This document shows positions 22,996-33,390 of a DNA stretch of 64,000 nucleotides, in pieces (within the stretch, counting starts at the first letter, position 1; every line of letters begins with the position of its first letter). A program made the translations under genes and the position numbers. The DNA is from Cymodocea nodosa (taxonomy: Eukaryota; Streptophyta; Magnoliopsida; Alismatales; Cymodoceaceae). The notes below the pieces were generated by a model. It saw nothing but the letters and a program-made list of their open reading frames with translations. It had not been told where the DNA came from and did no database searches. Where the stretch lies: positions 7,204,501-7,268,500 of the forward strand of contig CM072341.1 of assembly GCA_036874045.1 (NCBI GenBank). Direction: 5' to 3'.

Positions 22996-25187
22996 TGTTT
23001 GGGTTTTCCCAGCACTACACTAGAAAAACTTGGATTTGCTACTTCTGTTTTTACTTAGTTAATTTATCTTTATGCCTATTCTCTCTTTTAGAAGTAAACA
23101 AACAACCTTTAATACAATTTAGATATTAATTCCAATTTGTACTTTAACTGCAAGTGCACAATGTCTATTGTATCAATGTGCAAGTACAGGTCGATCCCAC
23201 AGGGAATTGCTGACGAACTTGAGAATTGTTTGCTTATTAAAAATCAAATTTATATATTCAATAAGCTCTCCGTTGAATTATAGCTAACTCAACGGACTAA
23301 GTTCGTTGAGTTATGGATAACTCAACGGACTAACCTTGTGGACTTAAGTTAACTCCACGAGTCTGCCTTTTCTTTTTAATACTGCTATTTACAAAGGAAT
23401 TCGGCCAACCATTGGGCGATTCCACAAATTGTAAATAACATCAATTAAGATCTTTAATGTTAGTTAACATTGGATTTATCATTGAGCAATACTAACATTC
23501 AGATAATTCAAACAGTAACCATTAAAATCTTTTAGTCTTTTAAACGAACCAATTTCAATAAACTGTAAAACTAAAATAAACATAAAACAATCACAACACT
23601 GACAAAGATAACATTTATCACGATACAACACAAACAATACAACACTCAAATACAACATACAAACATAGATAAATTGTTTTTGGTATTTTTGTTTTAATAT
23701 GAACATGGAAATGGGTGATAGGTGAAATGTAAAGTAATCTCACTTGATAGTAAATACTTTTGACACTACATGCAATGCGATTACACCACTGAAAATTAAA
23801 TCACTTACAATCCTGTCTCCTCCCCCTATAGAATCGCGAGTCCAGAATTACAAGATAATCTCCTCTTCAGCATACAGGCATCAACCCGAAGCCAAGGCTA
23901 AAAACTTTACAATCTCTTGAAATATGAGTCGGCGCTTGGTGAAAATAGCTTCCCTTCCCGTGACGCGATCACTCCTCACAGTGGTTGTTAGGCACTATGT
24001 TTAGTTCGGAATCGACTCGACATCAGGCAAGTATCCTCACAGACCTCCGATGGTTGGTGATTATGGTGGTGGTGATGGTGATGATGATGGTTGGTGTGGT
24101 ACTTCAGAGAATTGCGACGCCGATCCTCCTCTGCACACACTATCCGCCCATCAATCACACACTTCTCTTTTTTTCTTCTTTTCTTTTATATTTCTTTAGT
24201 AGTAACTACTTCTGCTTGAATGGTCGGTTGGATTTCCTTCATTCGTATTAACGGTGATGATTTCTTTCCTTGCGCAATATGTGCAAACGTGATTTTTCTC
24301 TTCCAACTGTCTATTCCTGCAACCGCTATAGTGGCATATTAGAAAATATATATAGTCCGTGGAGTTACAGATAACCCAACGGACTTTCTTCGTTGATTTA
24401 ACTATAAAACACGTGCATAAATTTAACTATTCGATGCTCAGGTGCATTTCAGATACTTATAAACTTAACTATCCGATGCTTAGATACATTTCGGATACTT
24501 ATACATAACTCACCGATATATAACTTAAGTAAATCTACCAGATCTCAACACGTGTCAGCAACAGTTTAATCATAAAATAACATTTCAGAGAGTTACAGGT
24601 CTAATTATCCGATGCTCAGATGCATTTCGGATAGTTACAGCTAACTCACCGATATATAACTTAAGTCAATTTCCTAGAACATGGCACGTGTCCTCAACTA
24701 TTTTATAAATAAAAAGAGATTTTGAAGAGTTACAAGGATAACTATCCGATGCCCAACTGCAATTTCGGATAGTTATAGATAACTCACCGAAAGTTCATTT
24801 AAGTCATTCATTATGGTTTCGACACGTGTACTTTAGGAAATAATAAAATATTCTCTCAAAACGTAACTGTTCGACAATTTAAACATAACTATCCGATACA
24901 TATTCGGTCTGTTAAACATAACTATTCGAATTTGTTCGGTATGTTAAACATAAATGTCCAAAATATCAGAAAATTCGGATACTTAAGAATTTCACAGCCT
25001 GCAACTTACCGATAGTTCATAAATGTATTAAATTAACATTAATTCCCCTAAATTAAGCAAATTCTTCAATTAAAACATATAATAGTGCAATTATAACATA
25101 ATGACTTAATTCTTATATGATAAGCTAAATATTATGCAATTAACCATCATTTAACTGTTAATAATATGCACTTTTTCATTCTAAACA
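22996..25187 (-). repeat. 3' LTR of the minus-strand gypsy
   Basis: 2192 bp; on the minus strand TGTTTAGAATGAAAAAGTGC to GGAAAACCCAAACA. The first 250 bp and the U5 part match the plus-strand gypsy LTR. The U3 middle (about 24400-24950) is instead built of inverted CGGATAGTTA / TAACTCACCGA units. A TATA-like AAATATAAAAG (minus) lies near 24190. Left flank of the insertion is GCCAC. Confidence 0.8.
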
Positions 25188-25200
25188 CTTCCCCCATACC
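25188..25200 (-). other. Polypurine tract, minus-strand gypsy
   Basis: Minus strand GGTATGGGGGAAG directly before the LTR start; primer for plus-strand DNA synthesis. It is preceded by GGGACTAGCAAAATTTA. Confidence 0.75.
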
Positions 25201-26754
25201 TAAATTTTGCTAGTCCCTTAGCAAACTAAGATCTAATTAATTGGTCTTTAAAAGTGCTAGAATTAATTCTTCCCCTTTTGTTTTTCTTCTGTTTAGCATA
25301 AAAATATATTCTGTATGTTTCAGTAATCAACTTACAAATATACTTAGAATATATGTAAATTACATACCAAGTATATCATCATCATATATGTGTTAATTAT
25401 ATTATCATTTGTTCTTCTTTTCATCATCTGCCATCCTGAATTTTCCAATAAGATTTCTAGAAGAAATTTCAACAACATACGAATCAGAGTACAATCGAAT
25501 TCAATCTGATTAAGATAAGTAGAATAAAGAATTGTATCTCTATTAAACAACTTCAAAAGTCAATTCCAGATTCATATTTCAGCAATTCTAGATAACAGAA
25601 AATATACTCGATTCATAAGATATCTGTAATTCACAAAACACTTGTATCTTTTCAGAACAGTATATGTATATATATATATATATTTTTTTTTCGTACTTTA
25701 AAAGTTAATTTGACAAGCTTGAATCATACAAGAGCTTTCTAATGTACCCATGTAACGAGCTTTCAATCAACAATCCCAGATCTGATCAGAATCTTAGGTT
25801 GCCAGATTTTAAGAGTCCTTTTTAGGTCAACAATCCTTACATACTTATCTGCTCAAGTACAAAAGGCTCGTGATCAAACAAGTCAATAACTCTCAAATTT
25901 TCCCTTTTTTTTGTTTTTTGTTTCCAATCAAAACTACAAACACAAAACAAAACATTAATCACATACTATATATGTATGTATTTCATTAATACAGATGTAG
26001 TAAAATGCCAATCTCATATAGTTCTGCTTCTATCAATTACTGAAAATATGAATCCATAACAATAAGCTCATACTTTTTCTATAGTTTAATAAGATCTACA
26101 CATAAATCATTTTACAAGTTCAATCAGTCAAATTAAATGTATCTTTAATCATATGTGTTTCATTTAATCTAGAATTCACATCTCAACTCTTTCAGGACTT
26201 CAGATAATTTACTGATTTTTTTCATTAAGCATTCTGATTTCATTTTAAAATCGTGAAACTGTTAAACTCATGAAATTCAGAAAAACATAAGATACTATAT
26301 CTAGATTTGCATAAATAAATTCAATAGCATCTTATATAGCCTTCTAAATATAACAGTCAAGCAGTTTATAAAAATTTTACAGTTTCATTTATCAGATAGT
26401 TACAGCAAGTTCATAAAATTTTCAATTTCCTCAAAACTTTGCAGTACCATTTTAATTTCTTTCATTAACAAACTTACATGGCTGTTACTTCAATTACCTC
26501 CCCCCATACCTATATTTTGCATTGTCCTCAATGTAAAAAGAGTTCACAATAAGTACAGTAATTGTAGCAGGCATGAATATAGTTTTGCTTGATTTAAAAT
26601 TGAGGACGAGTAATTAGTTACATACCTTGTTTCATTTGTATCTCCTTCTGCATATTCCGATTTTTTGATTCTGAAAAACTTTTCATTCATAGATAAAAAT
26701 AAAATATAAAACAAAATAACATTTAACAGATATTACTAAATCAATGTCTTGTGT
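25201..26754 (-). other. 3' untranslated region of the minus-strand gypsy with a second polypurine-like tract
   Basis: AT-rich sequence without genes. A second tract, GGTATGGGGGGAGGTAAT on the minus strand, lies at 26494-26510 and is preceded by TTGAGGACAATGCAAAA, the same wording that precedes the tract at the LTR. A (TA)n run lies near 25665-25680. The plus-strand copy shows the same pair (53208-53222 and 53955-53966). Confidence 0.55.
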
Positions 26755-26809
26755 GGAACCTAGGCTCTTATGCCTTTGGTGGCTCACAAGCAAGCCAGTT
26801 GGTTTCCCA
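26755..26809 (-). other. Conserved inverted-repeat (hairpin-capable) segment downstream of the F-box gene
   Basis: On the minus strand, GGGAAACC and GGTTCC flank TGGCT-N8-AGCCA. The equivalent in the plus-strand gypsy (52825-52878) has a longer perfect stem, GTGGCT-N8-AGCCAC. The segment is better conserved between the two copies than its AT-rich surroundings. It could be a 3'-end or RNA-structure element; function unknown. Confidence 0.5.
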
Positions 26810-26944
26810 GAACAGATACTAACAAACTGGATTGATATTTTGTTTGTTTTTTTTTCTTTTATAAAAATAATGAAAACTATAATTTTTTTTTTTTTTAACA
26901 ATAAATGTAGAATACACACAACATTAAACACACAAAATCACAGC

Positions 26945-28084
26945 TTAAGAACATGATTGAAAAGTAGAAACAAATGGAATAAATGTATCAGTCCAAGCAA
27001 ACTTTTTAGGCATAGTTCTTCTTGCTATTAATTCTGTTTTAATGTAGTTCTTGTTCCTTCTTAATTTGTAAACATGTAATATATTATAAATTCCAAATAC
27101 GAGTGTATTACCATTAATGATATGTAATGCAGAAAGGGATCCTTTTTGGTTCCAGGGTAATGTAGCAGTTTCTATTTCTACATCTATTTCAATATACTCC
27201 TCTTCCCACTTCCATTCATTTATGTCTTCCATAATCTATATTTAAAATTTCATCAATTCATCCCACCATCTTATTAGACATAAAGTAGGATCATCTTCTT
27301 CATTATACCACATTCCTATTTGAATTTCATTAAATTCTGCAGATGGTGGCTTAGCTATTTCACTTGGTACAGGTAAAATTTCTATATAATCTTCTTAACT
27401 GTCTATGCTCACTATGTATAAATCAGATCTATATGCTATTGATATCTCTGTGATTGAATAGATATATCCACCAAGTATGACATGTGTTTGGTTAATTAAT
27501 GATTTCTGTCCTAGATATATTATAATGTTTTCATTCCAAGATCTGTTTAGAAAATTATACACACTTAAGTGTAAATCTTCACCCCAATTTCCTGTAGGTT
27601 TCCAATAATATAATTTTTCAGGAATTGTAGAATTTGTATCAGAAAATATTAAAGCTGACCCACAATTTACAGTTGGTGCTTCAAATCTATTAGGTCTTCC
27701 TATATTCCATTCTTCTCCTATTATAGGATTTCTTATCAAAATATCAGGTAATAATAAACTTGCATACCTTAGTCTTGTCTTGTATATGATTAATCCTTCA
27801 TCTATCCCCATAATATGATTTATTCCTTCTAATGCATTGGGTGGAATTCCAGTAGTTTCTTCCATAGTCAGATATTCATGGGTATTTGAACTACGATTAA
27901 ATGACCTCCATATGAATCCTTCTCTAATCTTAGTCATTTTTGCAGCTTGTAGTCCCTGAAAATATTTTTCTTCAATATAGTCTTTAATTTCCTTTGATAC
28001 ACAACACAGCATGCATAGATCTTTAGCTGACAAGTTACTTAGTACTTCCCTTAGAGCATCCATTGGTAATTGCATCAATTCCAT
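26945..28084 (-). pseudogene. Captured F-box / F-box-associated gene in the minus-strand gypsy (fossil)
   Basis: Starts MELMQLPMDALREVLSNLSA followed by KDLCMLCCVSKEIKDYI, a clear F-box (family form LPxDLLxEILSRLPxKSLxRFRCVCKxW). F-box proteins bind SKP1 and choose substrates for SCF ubiquitin ligases. The remaining 330 or so residues have the feel of the F-box-associated beta-propeller: NPIIGEEW, NFLNRSWNENIIIYLG, GGYIYSITEISIAYR, and near the end NEWKWEEEYIEIDVE, then SLSALHIINGNTLVFGI. It lies between the capsid-type gag region and the polypurine tract. The same gene at the same place in the other copy (51586-52725) shows it moved with the element. GT...AG-like signals separate it from gag. 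Broken, few lesions. Confidence 0.75.
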
Positions 28085-28222
28085 TTGTCGATTCTGTAAA
28101 ACATAAACAAAAATTTAGCAGAGACAAAAATTAACATAACTACTGCACACCCTCGTGGAGTTAAGGCATAACTCAATAGACTAAGTTCGTTGAGTTAAAA
28201 ATTAACTATACGATATTATTAA

Positions 28223-29623
28223 CTAAAAATAAAAAACATATATACATACAGATAGTTGCTTTAGATATGCTGCTTCATTCAGCTGCCCTCCTAGAAGAGG
28301 CATCAATTTCATTAACCGTTCTATTGACAGGATTAGGTATAGCTTGTATTTAGTTGCCCTCCCAGAAGAGGCATCAATTTCATTAACCGTTCTATTGACA
28401 AGATTAGGTATAGCTTGTATTGGCAATCCTCCAGTAGGTCTAACTTCCATTGGTTCCTTTTGTCTAAGTGATATATTTCTATTCTGATTTTGAATTGCAA
28501 CATTTCCAAATATAAATTCTAGACGATTGTTTACTTGTTGGATTATCTTTTCTAATTTCTCTATTCTAGCTCCTTGTTCAATTAATACTTCATAACTTAT
28601 GTTTTTCTCATTTATATTTTCTCCTCCCTGGAAATTGTTGTCTCTCCAAGATAAATTCGGGTGATTTCTCTAATTAGGATGATAAGAATTTCCCAAGTTA
28701 TCTCTCTGGTTTCTAGCATAAATAATATCTAAGTCATTTATGTTTGCATTCTTTTCCGCTAGCTTTTGATTTAATGATAACTCTTCTATTTTCTTTGTTA
28801 ATTCATTTAATTTCACCTCAAGCATAGTATTGGAATCTATTTCATGCATTCCTCTTGGCAATATTCTTTTATCTACAATAGCTTCAGCCGAATTTTCCCA
28901 CTGTGTAGTTCTTTTTGCAAAGTTTTCTAAATATGCCCATGCTTCTTCACTACACAATTTTAAAAATCCATTTTGATAAGTAGATTCTAATAAGGATTTC
29001 GTTGAAACATCTATGCCTTCATAAATTATACCTATTAATTGTGCTTTACTCATTGAATGATGTGGACATTGAGTTAGTAAATCTTTAAATCTTTCAAAAT
29101 ATTTCCAAAATGATTCACCCTGTTTTTGGCTACACATTAATATTTCTTTCTTTTTTTTAATCATTTGATGTGTTAGATAATATTTTTCCAAAAAAATAGA
29201 GCAAAATTTAGTCCATGTAGAAATTGAATCAGGCGATAGAGTATATAACCATCTTTTAGCTGTGTCTTTTAAAGAAAAAAGGATATATCTAAGTTTAATA
29301 GCATCTATACTCATGTTCGGCATTTGCATCATTTGACAAAATTCGTTAAATTCTCTAAGGAAATAATAGGCATCCTCTCTTTCTAATTCATGAAAATGTG
29401 GTAATTGACTAATATAATTAGATTTCAGTTCAAACCTATCTCCCTCAAAGTTTGGCAATCGAATACATAAAGGTTCATTAATTAATTCAGGATACAGAAT
29501 CTCTCCTAATGGTTTTTCTACTGGAACAGCCATCTCTACGTTCTCCTTGAAAGAAAGGTTAGCTACACCCCAAAGAATTTCGTTAAAGTTCAGTTCAAAA
29601 TTTTTTTCAGTACTCCTCTGCAA
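28223..29623 (-). pseudogene. Gag capsid-type domain, downstream of integrase (minus-strand gypsy, fossil)
   Basis: Contains the retrotransposon gag core of Athila-like elements: RLPNFEGDRFELKSNYISQL, LEREDAYYFLREFNEFCQMM, LRYILFSLKDTAKRWLYTL, SISTWTKFCSIFLEKYY, GESFWKYFERFKDLLTQCPH, IIYEGIDVSTKSLLES, CSEEAWAYLENFAKRTTQWE. A coiled stretch (LNELTKKIEELSLNQKLAEK) follows. In known Athila-type elements this lies upstream of the zinc knuckle and protease. Here it is about 4 kb downstream of integrase and next to the F-box gene, in both copies. Part of a fossil element. Confidence 0.8.
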
Positions 29624-29639
29624 TGAAAATTCCTGGGTA

Positions 29640-30240
29640 GGTGTTCTTACTAATCGTTTAGTGCTTAGAGAACGAGTCTATGTGCTCATAAATAAATAGC
29701 AGAAGATTAATTACATACTAGTCTGAAGCTTTCCATTCTATAAATATTTGTTGTCGGATGAAGTTGAATCAGTTGCTTCTCCTTCCAGTTCCTCCAACAT
29801 CTTCTCTTTTCTTTTAAAAGTGTTGGTAACTCGTAAATAACATTCTGTTTTATATATATACTACGCATCCATAAAGTGAATAAATCTCGTTGCAAGAACG
29901 TGTCTTGCAACGTGCATCGTGGTTCCTATTTATATGGGTACGTGTACCACTACTAATTTCAAATTTTGGTAACCGCTAAACCGACGAAGCTTCGTTCGTG
30001 GTTAAAAGAATAACCGTTCTGCTTAATCCACGAACTAATCTCGTTGAGTTACATAAAACTCAACAAAACATAGTCGGTTACTGTTGCTAACTCTACGGAC
30101 TAACTTCGTTGAGTTACAGATAACTTAACGGAGTGACTTTATATTATATTACTGACCTCGTGGAGTTATAGTTAACTAAATAGACTAAATTCGTTGAGTT
30201 AACACTTAGCAACTTCTAAGTTTTACTCTCGTAAGTTACT
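29640..30240 (-). promoter_or_regulatory. Internal leader with TATA-like box before gag (minus-strand gypsy)
   Basis: On the minus strand, several TCCGTTGAGTTA/TAACTCAACG inverted pairs (about 30020-30200) are followed by ATATAAATAGG near 29930, a TATATATATAAAAC box at 29848-29861, and a leader running to a GTATGTAATT donor-like site near 29722. A TTTTCATTGCAG acceptor-like site lies just before the gag core. The plus copy keeps the box (ATTATAAATATAG, 49829-49840) and the donor-like site. This suggests gag and F-box have their own transcript; not shown directly. Confidence 0.45.
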
Positions 30241-30662
30241 TTCTGTTTTTTTTTCTTTGTTTATTCTGCTAACTTAAATAAAGTTAAATTTATGTCATTA
30301 ATGCATCATTTTGATTAAAATTCATTTAAATCTAAATCTTATATAAAGATTTAACTTGTAGGTCATTTTATGTTATGCATAATTTACATTTAACCTTATA
30401 ACATGCAGAAATTTTTAAGCAGTTATCTTGTCATTCAGCAAATTGTAAATCTGTTACATATTCATTCATAAATTTTCACAATATCATAATATTCAATAAT
30501 TTCCATTCATTTCACATTCAAAACACATATGAAAATTGCATCTGAAAAATTTACATTCATTAATATGAATCAATTACAATACAAGCACATCATACAATTT
30601 CATACAATTTTACGTAAGTATACGAACAATACAATTTAATCTCTATGCCTAAGTTCATCTAC

Positions 30663-32840
30663 TTACTTCTGGAGTTTTTCTAATTGAAGTTTTAATTGAT
30701 TAATCCTTTCTACAGCTCCTGTAATTCCTCCAAAAGGTACTGCTAGTTCTGCAGCTACAAAATTTTTGTATTCTTTCACTGAAATGGTTCTTGATTTGAT
30801 CCTTTTTGATGTCCATTTAGTGAAATCGATACAGTCCACCATCAGTAGTGGAATCAAATCTCCATAAAATAATTTCTTCTTCACTGTTTTCAGCTTGGAG
30901 ACAAAAACTGCAGACCAATTTATTTGGATCTTATTTACAACTGCATATGTGGCCCACTTGACAAATTGACTTAATTCTATGTCATGGCCCTATCATTGAT
31001 AGACATTCTTAATCAGAATGTTAGCTACCATGTGTGCTTTACCATTTAAATGCTTCAATCTGTTTAATAATGGCACACCAGGATTGATAGCTAAACAATC
31101 CTTAATTTGCTGTTCAGTCCATTCAACTACAGTTGTATCTTCCAAAATTTTTGTTCCTTCATTCTTTAAACCAAATATGTTGTGGAGAAGCTCTGGTGTT
31201 ATCTGTACATCAGCTTCCTCTACGTTTGAAATTAATCCTCCTTCTCTTTCTCTCAAATTTGCATAGAAACAGGACACTAAATTTTCATATACTGTATGCC
31301 CTCTTTCTTGAGATATAAATTGTAGTAGACATTGGAATTCAAATAACTCTTTGATTTCTTGCATTCCATCCAAATTTACTGGTCTACTGTAAATAATGTA
31401 GTAACCCCTTATTTCTTGATATTTGGTATAAGCTTCCTAACTACAAAAATGTACTTCATTCAAAATTGTTATTTCAGTCGGGTCAGGAAGATGACTTTGT
31501 TGCTCCTGAGGGGTTTGTTCTTGATCTTCCTCTAGCATAGGCTGCATTTGGACATTCTCTTCAGATTCCTGGATTTTTGCTTTTGCTTCTGTCTGTGGTG
31601 GTGAGCCAGCAGAACTCTCCACTCCGTCTTGAATTCTCTCCATAAATTACTGAAGAGTTTCTTGTTCTTCAATGGAATCTATGAAATTATTTTTGTCCAA
31701 ATGGCTTCTTTCAGCCTCTTCATTTTCTTCACTTTCTTGCTCCTCCTGACTACCAATCTGTTCTGTTACTGTTCTTTCTGATTCTGTAACAGATTGGGAT
31801 GAAGTCACGGGCAATTCAGTTTCTACCCTAATTTCTATTTCTTCTTGTATAGGCTGCAGACTAATTTCAGCCTGATTTTCTTCTTTTCTTTGCTCCTCCT
31901 GCTCCTCCTTAGAATCAGATAGCAAGTTAATAAAAATCTGCTCCACAGGCCTTGTAAAAATTGATACTTCAGATTTAATTTCCTCATATTCAGACACTTT
32001 TTCTTTTCCTTTCTTTTTTCTGATTAGTTGTGCCTGTTCTTCCTCTTCATCTTTTGAAATTAAATCTATAAAAGTAGGTTCTGCAAGCTTTCGAGCCATA
32101 AGTACTGACTCTTCCTGTTTAATTCTTTTTATAACTACTGGTCTAGAAGGACCAGCTTCAGCTTCTTTTGCAGCAGATTTGGCAGCAGTTTTGGCAGTAG
32201 TTTCGTGATGCTGTTCCAATTTGATTTTATATTGGGCTTTCAACTTTTCTACAACTCTCTTTTTGTAAAGTGCATCAAACACTAGGTGTGCTTTGGCCAC
32301 TGCCAAATCTTCTGATTCTCCTTGGTTCTTCCCAACTTGAACCAGTTCTGCAAATTCTCTTTTCTCTTCTTTAGTCGAAGGTCCCATCATTTCTACTCAT
32401 GCCAACGGCTTAAATGGTGGAACTGAAGGTCCTAACTGCTGTTCCTCAGGAACAGGTCTTTCAGCAATCGTCTCCTCTTATCCTTCAGTTGCCTCTCGTT
32501 GTTCCTACTGCCATATTTCCCAGCTTCCTCGTCCAGCAATACGTTTCTTAAACCAAAATCTGGCTTTACGTTGAATTAGCTCTAGGGCTACTTCATTGTT
32601 TGGCCAGATTTTTCTTTCTTTACTTAATGCAATTTCAGTTGCCACTCTAATTCGTGTCTCCATTATCTGCGGTATTTGTATACCACAATCTACTAATATT
32701 TTTCTTAATCTAAAAAGTTCAGATTCTACCTTTTGTAACTCTTTTTCTCTCGTTGTATTTCTGATCTTCTGCCTCGTGTGTCATTCTTCAAATTCCTTCA
32801 GAAACTGTGCGGTGTCCACTGCCTTTTCCTAGAATTCAGG
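30663..32840 (-). pseudogene. Acidic ORF and plant-transposon-protein domain (minus-strand gypsy, fossil)
   Basis: First (31437-32840) a very acidic, Glu/Gln/Lys-rich region without globular look, including VVIKRIKQEESVLMARKLAE and FIDLISKDEEEEQAQLIRKK, probably a disordered or coiled protein. Then (30663-31400) comes a domain of the 'putative plant transposon protein' type: IKELFEFQCLLQFISQERGH, VSCFYANLRER, DVQITPELLHNIFGLKNEG, AINPGVPLLNRLKHLNGKAH, and a tail with LLMVDCIDFTKWTSKRIKSR. This domain occurs in many plant gypsy elements; its role is unknown. Its position after integrase is where Athila-type elements carry an extra or env-like ORF. Broken. Confidence 0.6.
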
Positions 32841-32944
32841 TGTTATCTTCCTCATCGTGGAGTTACACAACATCACAGAATCGCTCTGATTGCTACTATT
32901 CTAGATTCTAAATGATTTACCAGATAATGCCCCAAAAACCCTAG

Positions 32945-33080
32945 GTTTTAGTTTAAATAAGTCCTAAGTTTAGGCGGGTAATCAGGTCATTTCCCGAACC
33001 AACTATTACTATTTTATCCGCGATCTTAGCTATAGTACTCCGTTGAGTTATAGTTAACTCAACAGAATAAGCTCGTTGAC
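32945..33080 (-). promoter_or_regulatory. Possible second internal promoter before the acidic ORF
   Basis: Minus strand: CTCCGTTGAGTT-type inverted repeats (33040-33130), then GGACTTATTTAAACTAAAAC (TATA-like at 32951-32960) and CCTAGGGTTTTTGGGGC, which looks like a plant 5' leader. Seen in this copy only. Confidence 0.3.
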
Positions 33081-33390
33081 TAACTCAAGACTCAACGGAG
33101 TAAGCTAGTTGAGTTAAGCATAACTCAATAGATTCCCTATACAAGCAAATATAAAAAAAAAAATTACAGAGAATAGTTTTTCTTTTTTTTTCTCGATTTA
33201 ATCGATACTATGTTTCGGTCAGACCTAATTTTTCCAAAAAATTAATATACATATTTTTTTATGTTCCGATCATACCGATGGATCCGATCGGTTGAACCGT
33301 AACGATTTTTATATTATATATATACATATATATTTTTAATGTATGTTTTTTTTTTTTTTTTACAACACAAACATAAAAACTGATTTCTTT

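Noticed and set aside
26870-26900. Poly-T run as a retroposed mRNA tail
   Set aside because: It lies within the gypsy 3' region at a place where the other copy has a similar A/T run; no target duplication.
31437-32840. Retroviral envelope gene
   Set aside because: The acidic ORF has no signal peptide or membrane segment and is followed by a PTP domain, so an env call is not supported.
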